NCBI GenBank assembly: GCA_963751835.1
Contig: CAVVWD010000023.1
Location: forward strand, 186,001-250,000
Origin: JACVRW01 sp963751835
Lineage (GTDB): Bacteria; Actinomycetota; Thermoleophilia; Solirubrobacterales; Thermoleophilaceae
Reading direction: 5' to 3'
DNA length: 64,000 nucleotides
Of the stretch, positions 40,252 through 48,642 are shown in pieces. Positions within the stretch are counted from its first letter, which is position 1, and the number at the start of each line of letters is the position of its first letter. The notes below the pieces were generated by a model. That model searched no databases. It saw only the letters and a list, made by a program, of their open reading frames with translations, and was not told the origin of the DNA. The position numbers and the translations under genes were made by a program.

Positions 40252-41139
40252 TCAGGCCGGTTCGAGCTCCCGGGTGCGCGACCCCATCGTCGCGAACGCG
40301 ACGCCCGCCAGGACGATGGCGACGCCGGTGAGCTGCACCTCCGAGGGCGCCTCCGAGAAGATCAGGACGCCGAGGAACACCGTGCTCACCGGCTGCAGCA
40401 TGAGCAGGATCGAGGTGAGCACCGCGGGCAGCCGCGGCAGCGACACGGAGATCAGCAGCCAGCCGAGCACCTGCGAGGAGAGCGCGAGCAGCACGAGCCA
40501 GAACTGGGCCTCCAGGTCCGGCACCCAGTCGATGTCGCCGACAGCGATCCCGCCGATCGCGGAGAAGACGGCGCCGCTGAGGGTGGCGTCGAAGAGCGGG
40601 CCGGCCGGCCGGCGCTCGTCCGAGCCCGCCTGGCGCAGGATCAGGATGAAGAGGGCGTAGGTGATCGCGGTCAGCACGCCGTAGACCACGCCGAGAAGCG
40701 GATCGTCTCCGTACGCGCCCGCGCCGATCACGCCCGAAATCAGGATGACGCCGAGGAAGACGACGGGGATCGATACGAGCGCGCGGTTGCCGGGCCGCTC
40801 GCCGAGCGCGGCCCACGCGATCAACGCAACGAACATCACCTGGAGGTTGCCGAGCACCGTCGCGAGCCCGGCGCCCACCGCCTCGATCGAGTGGTGCCAG
40901 AAGGTCAGGTCGGCGGCGAACGCGATGCCGGCGGCGAAGGCGAGCAGCCGGTCGCGCCGCGAGCGCGAGCCGTAGCGCCTGCGTTCGGCCCAGGCGAGCA
41001 CGCCGAGCACCGGCAGCGCATAGGCGCAGCGGAAGAAGGCGGCCGTGGACGGCGAGACCTCGGCCAGCTTCACGAGGATCGCCGAGAAGGCGATCACCAA
41101 CGCCCCCAGGGCGCCTGCGAGAACGGGACGCTCGAACAC
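40252..41139 (-). CDS. EamA/DMT-family transporter
   Basis: 295 residues with ten predicted membrane helices in two EamA repeats of about 140 residues. Features include FSAILVKLAEVSPSTAAFFR in the first repeat and QPVSTVFLGVLIFSEAPSEVQL in the second. DMT proteins export amino acids, nucleotides or other metabolites. It lies 13 bases after the Ddn-like gene start in the same direction. The substrate is not predictable. Confidence 0.88.
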   Translation of the reverse strand: MFERPVLAGALGALVIAFSAILVKLAEVSPSTAAFFRCAYALPVLGVLAWAERRRYGSRSRRDRLLAFAAGIAFAADLTFWHHSIEAVGAGLATVLGNLQVMFVALIAWAALGERPGNRALVSIPVVFLGVILISGVIGAGAYGDDPLLGVVYGVLTAITYALFILILRQAGSDERRPAGPLFDATLSGAVFSAIGGIAVGDIDWVPDLEAQFWLVLLALSSQVLGWLLISVSLPRLPAVLTSILLMLQPVSTVFLGVLIFSEAPSEVQLTGVAIVLAGVAFATMGSRTRELEPA

Positions 41140-41180
41140 GATGTCCGAGACTAAAGGGGCGCCGGGTATCGTCCGCCGCC

Positions 41181-41357
41181 GTGGATCGCAACACCGTGCT
41201 CTGGGCCCTGGTGGTCTTCTTCGGGGCCTCCGTCATGTTCGGCCTGATCCGCAACGCCGCCGACGACGAGGGCACGGTCACCACGCTCGCCGCCCAGCTC
41301 GTCGCCGGGGTGCTGCTCGTCGCGTTCATCGTCCTCTATGTCCGGCGCAAGGGCTGA
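41181..41357 (+). CDS. small two-helix membrane protein
   Basis: 58 residues from GTG 41181. Two hydrophobic helices (VLWALVVFFGASVMFGLI and AQLVAGVLLVAFIVLYV) are joined by a polar loop (RNAADDEGTVTTL). The next gene starts seven bases after its stop, in the same direction, so cotranscription with the NYN and PrpD genes is likely. No family is recognised. Confidence 0.55.
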   Translation: MDRNTVLWALVVFFGASVMFGLIRNAADDEGTVTTLAAQLVAGVLLVAFIVLYVRRKG

Positions 41358-41364
41358 CGCCTGC

Positions 41365-41739
41365 ATGACGCGCTGGATCGTCGACGGGATGAACGTGATC
41401 GGCTCACGGCCGAACGGCTGGTGGCGGGACCGGCCGGGCGCGATGCGCGCGCTCACGGACGAGCTTGGGGAGCTCGCCGGCGCGAGCGGCGACGAGCTGA
41501 CCGTGGTCTTCGACGGGCGGCCGTTCGAGCTCGAGGCCCCGGCCGGAGTCAGGGTCGAGTTCGCGACGCGGCGGGGGCCGAACGCGGCCGACGACGACAT
41601 CGCGGTCCTGGTCGAACGCGACGACGATCCGGCGGGCCTGACCGTCGTGACGTCGGACCACGCGCTCGCCGGCCGAGTGAAGGCTGCCGGCGCCTCGGTG
41701 GTCGGTGCGGGCGAGTTCCGAACCAAGCTCGACGGGTGA
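41365..41739 (+). CDS. NYN/YacP-like PIN-fold nuclease
   Basis: 124 residues of the NYN (YacP-type) PIN-like fold. The start MTRWIVDGMNVIGSRP gives the first acidic residue D7 and N10. VVFDGRP and NAADDDIAVLVERD contribute further acidic ligands, and VVTSDHAL gives the last. Such proteins are RNA-binding endonucleases or RNA-processing factors. ATG 41365 is chosen because the fold begins immediately there. GTGA overlap with the PrpD-like gene. Confidence 0.8.
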   Translation: MTRWIVDGMNVIGSRPNGWWRDRPGAMRALTDELGELAGASGDELTVVFDGRPFELEAPAGVRVEFATRRGPNAADDDIAVLVERDDDPAGLTVVTSDHALAGRVKAAGASVVGAGEFRTKLDG

Positions 41740-42848
41740 CGGACCAGCGCTACCGGGTCGCACTGCTCGACTGGCTCGCCTGCGCGGCCGGCGGCCGCGA
41801 GGAGCCGGCCGCGCGTGCCGCCCGCGAGCTCGGCGACCGCGTGGCCTTCGCGGGAACCGCCGGTCACGTGCTCGATTTCGACGACACCTACCTGCCCGGC
41901 ATCGCCCACCTGAGCGCTCCCGTTGCGCCCGCGGCGCTCGTGGTGGCGGCCGAGCTGGGGCTGAGCGCCCGCGATGGGCTCGCCGCGTTCACGGCCGGCT
42001 TCGAGGCGATGGGCGCGCTCAGCCGCGCCGGCCATCCCGCGTTGTACGACGCGCACTGGCATCCCACCGCCGTCTGCGGTGGGGTAGGCGCCGCGGTGGC
42101 GGCGGCCGCTCTGCTGGGCTCCTCGCGCGACGACGCCGTGGCGCTCGCCCTGTTGCGCGCCAGCGGCCTGCGCGCCGCCTTCGGCTCGCACGGCAAGTCG
42201 CTGCAGGTCGGACTGGCCGCCTCGTCGGGCCTCCAGGCGGCGCGGCTCGCGGCGGCGGGAGCCCGGGTGCCGGTCGACCTCGCGGCGCGCGGCTACGAGG
42301 CGGCCACCGGCGGGCGCTTCGCGGAGCCCGATCCGGAGCGGCTCGCGGTCGAGGCGAACTGGATCAAGGCCTGGCCCTGCTGCCTCCAGACCCACGGCGC
42401 GATCGAGGCCGCCGACGGCCTGCGCGGGCGCTCTCCGCAGCGCCTGACCGTGACGGTCCATCCCGTCTCCCTCCAGGCGGCCGCCCACGGACCAGAGCCG
42501 GCCGACGGGTTGCAGGCGAAGTTCTCGATCCCCTATCTGACCGCCTACACGCTGCTCCACGGACCGCCGACGGTGGAGAGCTTCGAGCGGGTCGAGCCCA
42601 CGGCGGTGGAGCGAGCCAGGGGGATCGAGGTGCGGACCGACTCCGCTCTTCTCGAGTCCGAGTTCGTCCTCCACGACGGCGACGAGGAGATCGCCCGCGT
42701 GCGGGCCGCACTCGGCTCGCCGGCGCGGCCGATGGACGCCGACGCCCTGCAGGCCAAGGTCGAGCGGCTCGGCGGCGCCGAGCTGGCCCGGGCGCTGGAC
42801 GACCTGGATCGCCCTGCAACCGAACTGCTCGAGCTGGCCGGCCTCTAA
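41736..42848 (+). CDS. MmgE/PrpD-family protein
   Basis: A 370-residue protein of the 2-methylcitrate dehydratase/iminodisuccinate epimerase superfamily. Visible motifs are GHVLDFDDTYLPGIAHLSAP (Asp/His catalytic region), AHWHPTAVCGGVGAA and SHGKSLQVGLAA, with ANWIKAWPCCLQTH in the lid domain. It is somewhat shorter than typical PrpD (about 450-480) because the N-terminal helices are trimmed. No methylcitrate synthase or lyase is adjacent, so the true reaction is open. It overlaps the NYN gene by four bases. Confidence 0.8.
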   Translation: MTDQRYRVALLDWLACAAGGREEPAARAARELGDRVAFAGTAGHVLDFDDTYLPGIAHLSAPVAPAALVVAAELGLSARDGLAAFTAGFEAMGALSRAGHPALYDAHWHPTAVCGGVGAAVAAAALLGSSRDDAVALALLRASGLRAAFGSHGKSLQVGLAASSGLQAARLAAAGARVPVDLAARGYEAATGGRFAEPDPERLAVEANWIKAWPCCLQTHGAIEAADGLRGRSPQRLTVTVHPVSLQAAAHGPEPADGLQAKFSIPYLTAYTLLHGPPTVESFERVEPTAVERARGIEVRTDSALLESEFVLHDGDEEIARVRAALGSPARPMDADALQAKVERLGGAELARALDDLDRPATELLELAGL

Positions 42849-42878
42849 GCGCTAGGCCCCCCGCTCGCACTTCTTCCG

Positions 42879-43190
42879 GGGTTGGTCTCCGCCGGCCGGG
42901 CCGGGGCTGGGGAAGGGGTGTTGGACGGCGGCCGCTGTGAGTTTCTTGGCGAACAATCTTCGGCTGATCCAGTCATTCCCGAATCTCTATCGACACAGGG
43001 GCGGCCCCAACCGGGACTGGCGCAACCGTCCTGCTTTGTGGGTCTCCTGGCCCACCAATCCAGGATCGCTCGCGCCTTCCCGACGCCGGCGGCCGAACGA
43101 TCTTCGATCACGCCCGGCCCCGGCGCGGCAGCCGAGCACAACCCCCTTACCCAGCCCATACGCGGGACCGACCCGGCGCCACCACCCGAG
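42879..43190 (+). repeat. palindromic intergenic element, copy 2 (fills a 359-bp gap between convergent genes)
   Basis: A 312-bp diverged copy of 31301-31618 in the same orientation. Best-preserved blocks are the left end (TTGGTCTCCGCCGGCCGGG), the internal CCGAACGATCTTCGAT, and the right end (CCCATACGCG and GACCGACCCGGCGCCACC). The apical hairpin is TCCTG..GTGGG / CCCAC..CAGGA around TCTCCTGG (43029-43065). Its stem differs from copy 1 but still pairs. A GCTAGGC direct repeat borders it (42851-42857 and 43207-43213). The bases between 42849 and 42878 show nothing else. Confidence 0.75.
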
Positions 43191-43207
43191 TGCGGGCGGG
43201 AACCAAG

Positions 43208-44545
43208 CTAGGCGCTGGCGACGCTCGATCTCTCGCGCCTGGCGGCGCCCGGCAGGTGCTGCTCCACGACGACCTGGCAGTCGCGGGAGGGCACCACCGT
43301 CACGTGCTTGATCTTCGGGCGCTCCGGCCGCGCTGAGGCTGCCCGCAGGCGCACCCGGCTCAGCACCTCGCGCAGCACGACCCTCATCTCGACCTGGGCG
43401 AAGGACGCCCCGATGCAGCGCCGCACGCCGCCGCCGAACGGGAGCCAGGCGTACGACTCGGCGCCGCCGTCGAGAAAGCGCTCAGGCCGGAACTCGTGTG
43501 GCTCGGGGTAGAGGTCGGGACGAACGTGGACGGCCGCGATCGCCGGGAGCACGAGCGTGCCCGCGGGCAGGCGCCAGCCGCCGAGCTCGATGTCGCTGGT
43601 GAGCTTGCGTCCCACGTCGGTGACAACGGGGCGCACGCGCAGCGTTTCCTTTACGACCGCGTCCAGGTACTCGTCCTCGTCGAGGGAGTCGAGCAGCCGC
43701 TCCAGCACCCGCGGCGTCCGTAGCAGCCGCTCGAATGCCCAAGACAGGCCGGTGGCCGTGGTCTCGTGCCCGGCCGTCAGCAGCGTGAGCAGCTCGTCGC
43801 GGAGCTCGACGTCGCTCATCGGCGCGCCGTCCTCGTGACGGGCGGAGAGGAGCAGCGAGAGCACGTCGTCGCGATCGCCGTCGGCTCCCAGCGTGTCGCG
43901 CCGTTCCGCGATCTCGGCGTAGATCAGCTCGTCCACGGCCGCGAGCGCGCGGCGGAAGCGCGCGGCCTTCGAGAACCCGCCGAGGTCGCGCTGCATGAAC
44001 GGCAGGAAGTCGAGCGCCGTGTTGAGCTCCCCGAGCGGCGGGATGCGCTCCCGGAACAGGTCCATGCGCTCGTCGTCGCGGACGCCGAAGACGGCGCGCA
44101 GGATCACCTCGAGCGTGATCGCCTGCATGCGCGGCCGCAGCGCGAAGGGCGTTCCGACGGGCCAGCTCGCCACCTCGGCCGCGGCTGTCGCCGCCATCAC
44201 CTCGGCGTAGCGACGCACCGACTCGCCGTGGAAGGGCGGCAAGAGCAGCTTGCGCTGCGAGAGATGCCGGCCCTCGTCGAGCGTGAGGAGCGAGTGCTCG
44301 CCGAGCGCGTCGCCGAGGACCGTCGCGGCCGCCTCGCCGGCGTGGAAGACGGTCGGGGCACCGGTGAAGACCTGCTTGATGAGGTCGGGATCGGCCACGT
44401 ACACCACTCGGCCGAAGAACGGGAAGCGCGAGCTGAAGACGTCGCCGTAGCGCTCGCGGCGCTTCGCCATCCACGCATAGGGCTCGGCCGTTACCCGCGC
44501 CGCTTGGACCAGCCGCGGCAGGCGCGGACCGGGCGGGAAGCTCAT
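43208..44545 (-). CDS. cytochrome P450
   Basis: A 445-residue soluble P450. The oxygen-activation helix contains TAGHETTATGLSWAFERL, the ExxR motif is KETLRVRP, and the heme ligand is Cys377 in FGGGVRRCIGASFAQ. The N-terminus starts MSFPPGPRLP without a membrane anchor. It overlaps the upstream SCP2/hydrolase gene by four bases and ends a ROK/dehydrogenase/hydrolase/P450 operon. It needs a ferredoxin and reductase encoded elsewhere. The substrate is unknown; a hydrophobic alkyl or sterol-like compound is plausible from the SCP2-like partner. Confidence 0.92.
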   Translation of the reverse strand: MSFPPGPRLPRLVQAARVTAEPYAWMAKRRERYGDVFSSRFPFFGRVVYVADPDLIKQVFTGAPTVFHAGEAAATVLGDALGEHSLLTLDEGRHLSQRKLLLPPFHGESVRRYAEVMAATAAAEVASWPVGTPFALRPRMQAITLEVILRAVFGVRDDERMDLFRERIPPLGELNTALDFLPFMQRDLGGFSKAARFRRALAAVDELIYAEIAERRDTLGADGDRDDVLSLLLSARHEDGAPMSDVELRDELLTLLTAGHETTATGLSWAFERLLRTPRVLERLLDSLDEDEYLDAVVKETLRVRPVVTDVGRKLTSDIELGGWRLPAGTLVLPAIAAVHVRPDLYPEPHEFRPERFLDGGAESYAWLPFGGGVRRCIGASFAQVEMRVVLREVLSRVRLRAASARPERPKIKHVTVVPSRDCQVVVEQHLPGAARRERSSVASA

Positions 44546-45759
44546 GGGACAGTTGTACCGGATCGCCCGCGGAGGAAGTCGAGCATGGCGGCATGCGTCT
44601 CGCGCGGGCGCTCGAGCTGCGGCACGTGCCCGCAGTCGAGCTCGACGTGGCGCCCCGCCGGCAGCGCGCGCTCGACGTGCCGCATGAACGAGATCGGCAC
44701 GATCGAGTCGCGCTTTCCCCACACGAAGAGGGCGTCGGGGGCGAGTCCCTCCAGCCGGGCCCAGAAGCCGTCCTGCCCGCCCGGCTCGTCCAGGTAGATG
44801 TTGCGAGCCGCCGCGTAGAACGCGGCCCGCCCACGCGGGGTCAGGTAGGCGCGCAGGAACTCGTCGACCCCGGCCGCGGTCCAGCCCTCGCTCGCAGTGG
44901 GCACGAGCCGCCGCATCACCTGCTCGACCACGGGCCGGGGCGCCACCTGGAGCAGCCCGAGCTCGGGGCGCAGCAGCCTCACGATCGGTGCCCAGCGGCG
45001 CTCGCGCAGCCAGGCCAGCGCCGGGCAGAGCAGGACGAGCGAGCGCACCCGTGAGCGGTCGATCAGTCCCGCCTCTATCGCAACCCGTCCGCCCATGCTG
45101 TTGCCGGCGAGGTGCGCGGAGTCCAGCCCGAGCGAGTCCAGGGCGTCGAAGGCGACGCGGGCGAACCAGGGCGCGTCGTAGGGGGCGCCGATCGGCTTGT
45201 CCGAGTCGCCGAACCCGGGCAGGTCGAGCGCCACCACGCGGTAGTCGCCGGCGAGCGCCGCGAGCGTGGGGAGGAAGGACGCCTTGGTTCCGCCCAGGCC
45301 GTGCAGGCATACGAGCGTCTCTGGGCCGACGCCCGCGGAGACGATCGAGAGCGAGCCCGCGCGCGTCTCGAGCCGCGAGAAGGCGAGCCGCCCCGGCGCG
45401 CGCGAGCCCCCGGTCGCGGCCAGGAAGCCGACCGCCACGTGCAGGCTCCCCCGCATCCGCAGCCGGCGCTGCCGGAAGGCCCCCATCGCGCCACGCGGGT
45501 CCTCGGCGATCCGCCGCCAGCTGTCGGCGTCCGCCGATATCACGGCATCGGGCTCGAGCGTGTCGGCGGCGGGAGTCAGCTCGAGGCGAAGATCGCGCAC
45601 GTGCGCGTCCCAGGACGTGCCGCCGGGGACGCGCAGGCGGATCAGTGCGCTGCCCTCAGGGAGGTCGATCACCGCGGGGTCCCAGCGCTCCGCGAGCGTC
45701 GTGAGGCCCGCCGGAGGCGCAGCGGTTGAGGTGGAGCCGGGCGCCATCACAGACGGCAA
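44542..45759 (-). CDS. SCP2-like domain fused to alpha/beta hydrolase
   Basis: 405 residues. The N-terminal ~115 residues (ALIRLRVPGGTSWDAHVRD, DAVISADADSWRRIAE) resemble an SCP2 sterol-carrier domain. From about 125 follows an alpha/beta hydrolase with oxyanion motif HGLGG, nucleophile S221 in GNSMGGR, acid Asp in VWGKRDSIVP and His in DCGHVPQLERP. The combination suggests hydrolysis of a lipid-like ester or lactone held by the carrier domain. It couples to the P450 gene by a four-base overlap. Confidence 0.8.
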   Translation of the reverse strand: MPSVMAPGSTSTAAPPAGLTTLAERWDPAVIDLPEGSALIRLRVPGGTSWDAHVRDLRLELTPAADTLEPDAVISADADSWRRIAEDPRGAMGAFRQRRLRMRGSLHVAVGFLAATGGSRAPGRLAFSRLETRAGSLSIVSAGVGPETLVCLHGLGGTKASFLPTLAALAGDYRVVALDLPGFGDSDKPIGAPYDAPWFARVAFDALDSLGLDSAHLAGNSMGGRVAIEAGLIDRSRVRSLVLLCPALAWLRERRWAPIVRLLRPELGLLQVAPRPVVEQVMRRLVPTASEGWTAAGVDEFLRAYLTPRGRAAFYAAARNIYLDEPGGQDGFWARLEGLAPDALFVWGKRDSIVPISFMRHVERALPAGRHVELDCGHVPQLERPRETHAAMLDFLRGRSGTTVP

Positions 45760-45774
45760 GGCTACGCGCCGCCG

Positions 45775-46734
45775 CTACAAAGCCACCGCGCGTCCGCTGG
45801 CCGCGCTCTCGTACAGCGCCGCGATCGTGCGGGCCTGTCCGAGCGCGTCGTCGCGGCCCAGCAGCGGCGGCCGCTCCCCGGCCACGGCGGCCGCGAGGTC
45901 GCGGAGCTCACAGGCGTAGGGATTCTCCGACTCCGCCTCCACGCGCTCGACCGAGCCGTCAGCGCCGCGCACCTCGATCACCGGCACGCGCGAGTGCCAG
46001 GGATCGTCGAGGAACAGCGAGCCCTCGGAGCCCACGACCTCGAGCTCGTCGCGGGCCGCGAGGTCGAGCGCGCAGTCGAAGTGGCCGAGGATGACGCCCG
46101 GGAAGCGGAGCGTCGCGGTGAAGCGCGTGTCCACGCCGTCACCACCCACGACCAGCGCGCCGGTCACCTCGAGCGGCTCCCCAGCCACCAGGCGCGACCC
46201 GCTCACGCAGTAGCAGCCCACGTCCATCAGCGCCCCGCCGTCCAGCTCGCGCGACAGGCGGACGTCCGCAGGGTCGCCGAGCGGAAACGAGAACGCGGCG
46301 CGGACGAGCCTCAATTCGCCGACCCGAGGTATCAGGTCGACCAGCCGGCGCGCCTGCGGGTGGTGGCGCCACATGAAGCCCTCGGCGAGCACCCGCCCCG
46401 CGCGCTCGGCGGCGTCGAACGCCCGCTTGACTTCCTCGGGCCGGCGCGACATCGGCTTCTCGCACAGCACGTGCTTGCCCGCCTCGAGCGCCCTGATCGA
46501 CCACTCGACGTGCATCGAGTTCGGCAGCGGCACGTAGACGGCGTCGACGTCGGGATCGGCGAGCACCTCGTCGTAGGAGCCGAGCGCCCGCTCGACGCCG
46601 AGCTCCGCCGCCTGCGCCTCGGCGCGCGCGCGGTCGCGCGACCCGATCGCCACCAGCTCGACCTCGTCGACGAGGCGCGCGCCGGCGACCAGCTTCGCGT
46701 TGATCCCCGCGGTGGAGAGGAGCGCGAGTTTCAG
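45775..46734 (-). CDS. Gfo/Idh/MocA-family oxidoreductase, probable CTG start
   Basis: 319 residues. It has an N-terminal Rossmann domain (KLALLSTAGINAKLV, VAIGSRDRARAEAQA), the catalytic-lysine motif CEKPM, and a C-terminal beta-sheet domain (DVGCYCVSGSRL). Enzymes of this family oxidise or reduce sugars, inositols and cyclic alcohols with NAD(P). No ATG, GTG or TTG is available in frame where the protein must begin. A CTG preceded by GAGAGGG falls exactly there. Either CTG is used or a base is missing near 46740, where an ATGA overlap with the ROK gene lies in another frame. Confidence 0.8.
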   Translation of the reverse strand: MKLALLSTAGINAKLVAGARLVDEVELVAIGSRDRARAEAQAAELGVERALGSYDEVLADPDVDAVYVPLPNSMHVEWSIRALEAGKHVLCEKPMSRRPEEVKRAFDAAERAGRVLAEGFMWRHHPQARRLVDLIPRVGELRLVRAAFSFPLGDPADVRLSRELDGGALMDVGCYCVSGSRLVAGEPLEVTGALVVGGDGVDTRFTATLRFPGVILGHFDCALDLAARDELEVVGSEGSLFLDDPWHSRVPVIEVRGADGSVERVEAESENPYACELRDLAAAVAGERPPLLGRDDALGQARTIAALYESAASGRAVAL

Positions 46735-46747
46735 CGCCCTCTCGCTT

Positions 46748-47953
46748 TCATGCCACCGCGCCTCCCGCCACACGCGCGGCCACTTCGTGCTCCGACTGCA
46801 TGAGCACCAGCGCGAGCGCGCCAAGCAGGTTGGCCCGCTCGCCCAGCTCTCCCGCAACGATCTCCAGGCCTGTCGCCGCCTCTGGGAGCGCGTCACGCTT
46901 GACGGCTTCCCGCAGCGGCTCGAGCAGGAGCTCGCCAGCTTCTCCCAGGTCGCCACCGATGACGACCATTTCGGGGCTGAACAGGTTGACCAGCCCCGCC
47001 ACCACTCGTCCCACGACCTGCCCGGCGTCCGTGATCGCCCGCCGGCAGCCCGCGTCGCCGTTCAGCGCCTCCTCGATCATCTCCTGCACCGTCAGCTGCT
47101 TGCCGCGGCTCGCGTTGATGAGCCCCACGAGCGCTCCCGTCGAGGCGACCGTCTCCAGGCAGCCCCGGTTGCCGCAGCGGCACAGGGGGCCCTGCGGGTC
47201 CACGACGACGTGTCCGATCTCGCCGGCAGTGCCGCGAGCGCCCCGGTAAGGGCGCCCGTCCACCACGATTCCCGACCCGACGCCGGACCCGAGCTGGATG
47301 TAGGCGGCGAAGCGCGCGTTCCGGCCGGCGCCGAGGGTGACCTCGGCGAGCGCGCCGAGGTTCGCGTCGTTGTCGACGTACACCGTCGTACCCACGCGCC
47401 GCTCGAGCTCCACCCCGGCGTCGATGTCGACCCAGCCCGGCAGGACGGTCGACTTGTGCAGGGCAGCGCGCTTGTGGTCGATGGGCCCGGCGAGCGCCAT
47501 GCCGGTGCCGATTACACGGTCGGGGCCGATGCCGACCTCGGCCAGCAGCTGGTCGACCAGGTCGCCCGCGAGATCGAGCGCGCCGACAGCGTCGTGGTCG
47601 ACGTCGAAGCGCACCGTCGCCTCGGCGAGGACGATGCGGGACAGGTCGGACACCGCGACGCGCACCAGGTCGTGGTCGAAGTCGACTCCGATTGCGGCTC
47701 CCGCGGACGGGTCGAGCTGGAGCAGCGCCGCCGGGCGCCCGGGCTGGCCCTCGCCGGCAAACTGGCCGGGCTGCTCCACGACTATCCCGCGGCGCTGAAG
47801 GTCTGTTACGAGCGTGGACACGGTTGAGCGCGAGAGACCCGTTCGACGCGATAGCTCCGCCCTACTTGCGGTGCCGTTGACGCGCAGGAAGTCCACGATT
47901 CTAAGCCGGTTGAGCTGGCGCAGCGAGCTCAGCGAGCCGGTGCCAGAGGCCAC
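46748..47953 (-). CDS. ROK-family transcriptional regulator, first copy
   Basis: A 401-residue repressor with an N-terminal winged helix (SRAELSRRTGLSRSTVSTLV) and a sugar-kinase-like ROK domain. Metal-binding motif: GEIGHVVVD...CRCGNRGCLE. GTG 47953 is chosen because TTGACA and GAGGGT upstream form a promoter that would start the transcript there; the longer TTG frame would begin inside the -35 box. It is probably the sugar- or sugar-phosphate-responsive repressor of its own operon (dehydrogenase, SCP2/hydrolase, P450). Confidence 0.87.
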   Translation of the reverse strand: MASGTGSLSSLRQLNRLRIVDFLRVNGTASRAELSRRTGLSRSTVSTLVTDLQRRGIVVEQPGQFAGEGQPGRPAALLQLDPSAGAAIGVDFDHDLVRVAVSDLSRIVLAEATVRFDVDHDAVGALDLAGDLVDQLLAEVGIGPDRVIGTGMALAGPIDHKRAALHKSTVLPGWVDIDAGVELERRVGTTVYVDNDANLGALAEVTLGAGRNARFAAYIQLGSGVGSGIVVDGRPYRGARGTAGEIGHVVVDPQGPLCRCGNRGCLETVASTGALVGLINASRGKQLTVQEMIEEALNGDAGCRRAITDAGQVVGRVVAGLVNLFSPEMVVIGGDLGEAGELLLEPLREAVKRDALPEAATGLEIVAGELGERANLLGALALVLMQSEHEVAARVAGGAVA

Positions 47954-47960
47954 GCGGCGG

Positions 47961-47989
47961 ACCCTCTCAGCCCGACTTAGTTGTGTCAA
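47961..47989 (-). promoter_or_regulatory. ROK1 promoter
   Basis: TTGACA (47989-47984), a 17-base spacer, then GAGGGT (47966-47961); the transcript would start at the GTG. The same CCTTGACA with GAGGAT occurs before the second ROK gene (51073-51102). Confidence 0.5.
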
Positions 47990-48108
47990 GGCTCGGACTA
48001 ATAATCGGCGCAGCGGCAGTCATTAGGTTCGGGTCAAGGACAAATTGAGTTCTGAGTTGTCACACAGGTGACCCACCCGTTCGCCGCCCGCCCGTACGGT
48101 GGCGAGCC

Positions 48109-48642
48109 ATGCGATCGCGGATCGTGGCGGGGGAAGCGGGGCAGGCCGCGCCCGAATGGGTCGGCACTGTGCTGCTCGTGACGGTCGCGCTGGGCGCGCT
48201 CGCCGCGTTCCGAGCGCCGGGGGGAGGCGACCGGGGCGTGGGGGAGATGGTGGCGCACCGGATCGCCTGTGCGGCGGGCGGAGCGTGCGTGGGCGCGTCC
48301 GGCGGGGCCGCGGCCGCCGGCTGGCCGGGGGCGGGGTCGGCGGCTCGGGCCGTGAGGCGTTCCCCGGTCTCGCGGGCGCCTTCCGCCGTGACGCGGGGGC
48401 CTTCTGACGTCGGCCAGGCGTCCTCCCCCGTCCCTCGGGCCAGGGCCATCGACGCGCTTCGACGGCTGCGAGCCGTTGGCGGGACGCTCGTAAAGCGCGC
48501 GTGGATCGTCTGCATCGGCTACCGCCGCTTCCGCTACGAGCTCGAGCACCCGCGCGCGCCGAACCAGGTCATGCCGGTCGCAGAAGCGGTCGACATCGCG
48601 AACGGCTGCCTGAACCCCTACGGTTTCCTCGCGGAGGAGTAG
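48109..48642 (+). CDS. pilin-like GQAxxE protein, first of pair
   Basis: 177 residues. A short basic leader ends in G11, followed by QAAPEWVGTVLLVTVALGAL. This is the type IV/Flp pilin pattern with cleavage after Gly and Glu at +5 of the mature chain, then a hydrophobic helix. After it come AHRIACAAGGAC, with two cysteines, and a Pro/Arg-rich region and a basic tail. No pilus assembly genes are near. The next gene repeats the motif block, so the two probably arose by duplication. Confidence 0.65.
   Translation: MRSRIVAGEAGQAAPEWVGTVLLVTVALGALAAFRAPGGGDRGVGEMVAHRIACAAGGACVGASGGAAAAGWPGAGSAARAVRRSPVSRAPSAVTRGPSDVGQASSPVPRARAIDALRRLRAVGGTLVKRAWIVCIGYRRFRYELEHPRAPNQVMPVAEAVDIANGCLNPYGFLAEE

Noticed and set aside
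48059..48072. GTCACACAGGTGAC palindrome as a CRP site
   Set aside because: The half-sites are in the reverse orientation to the TGTGA...TCACA consensus; it could be another operator but evidence is too thin.
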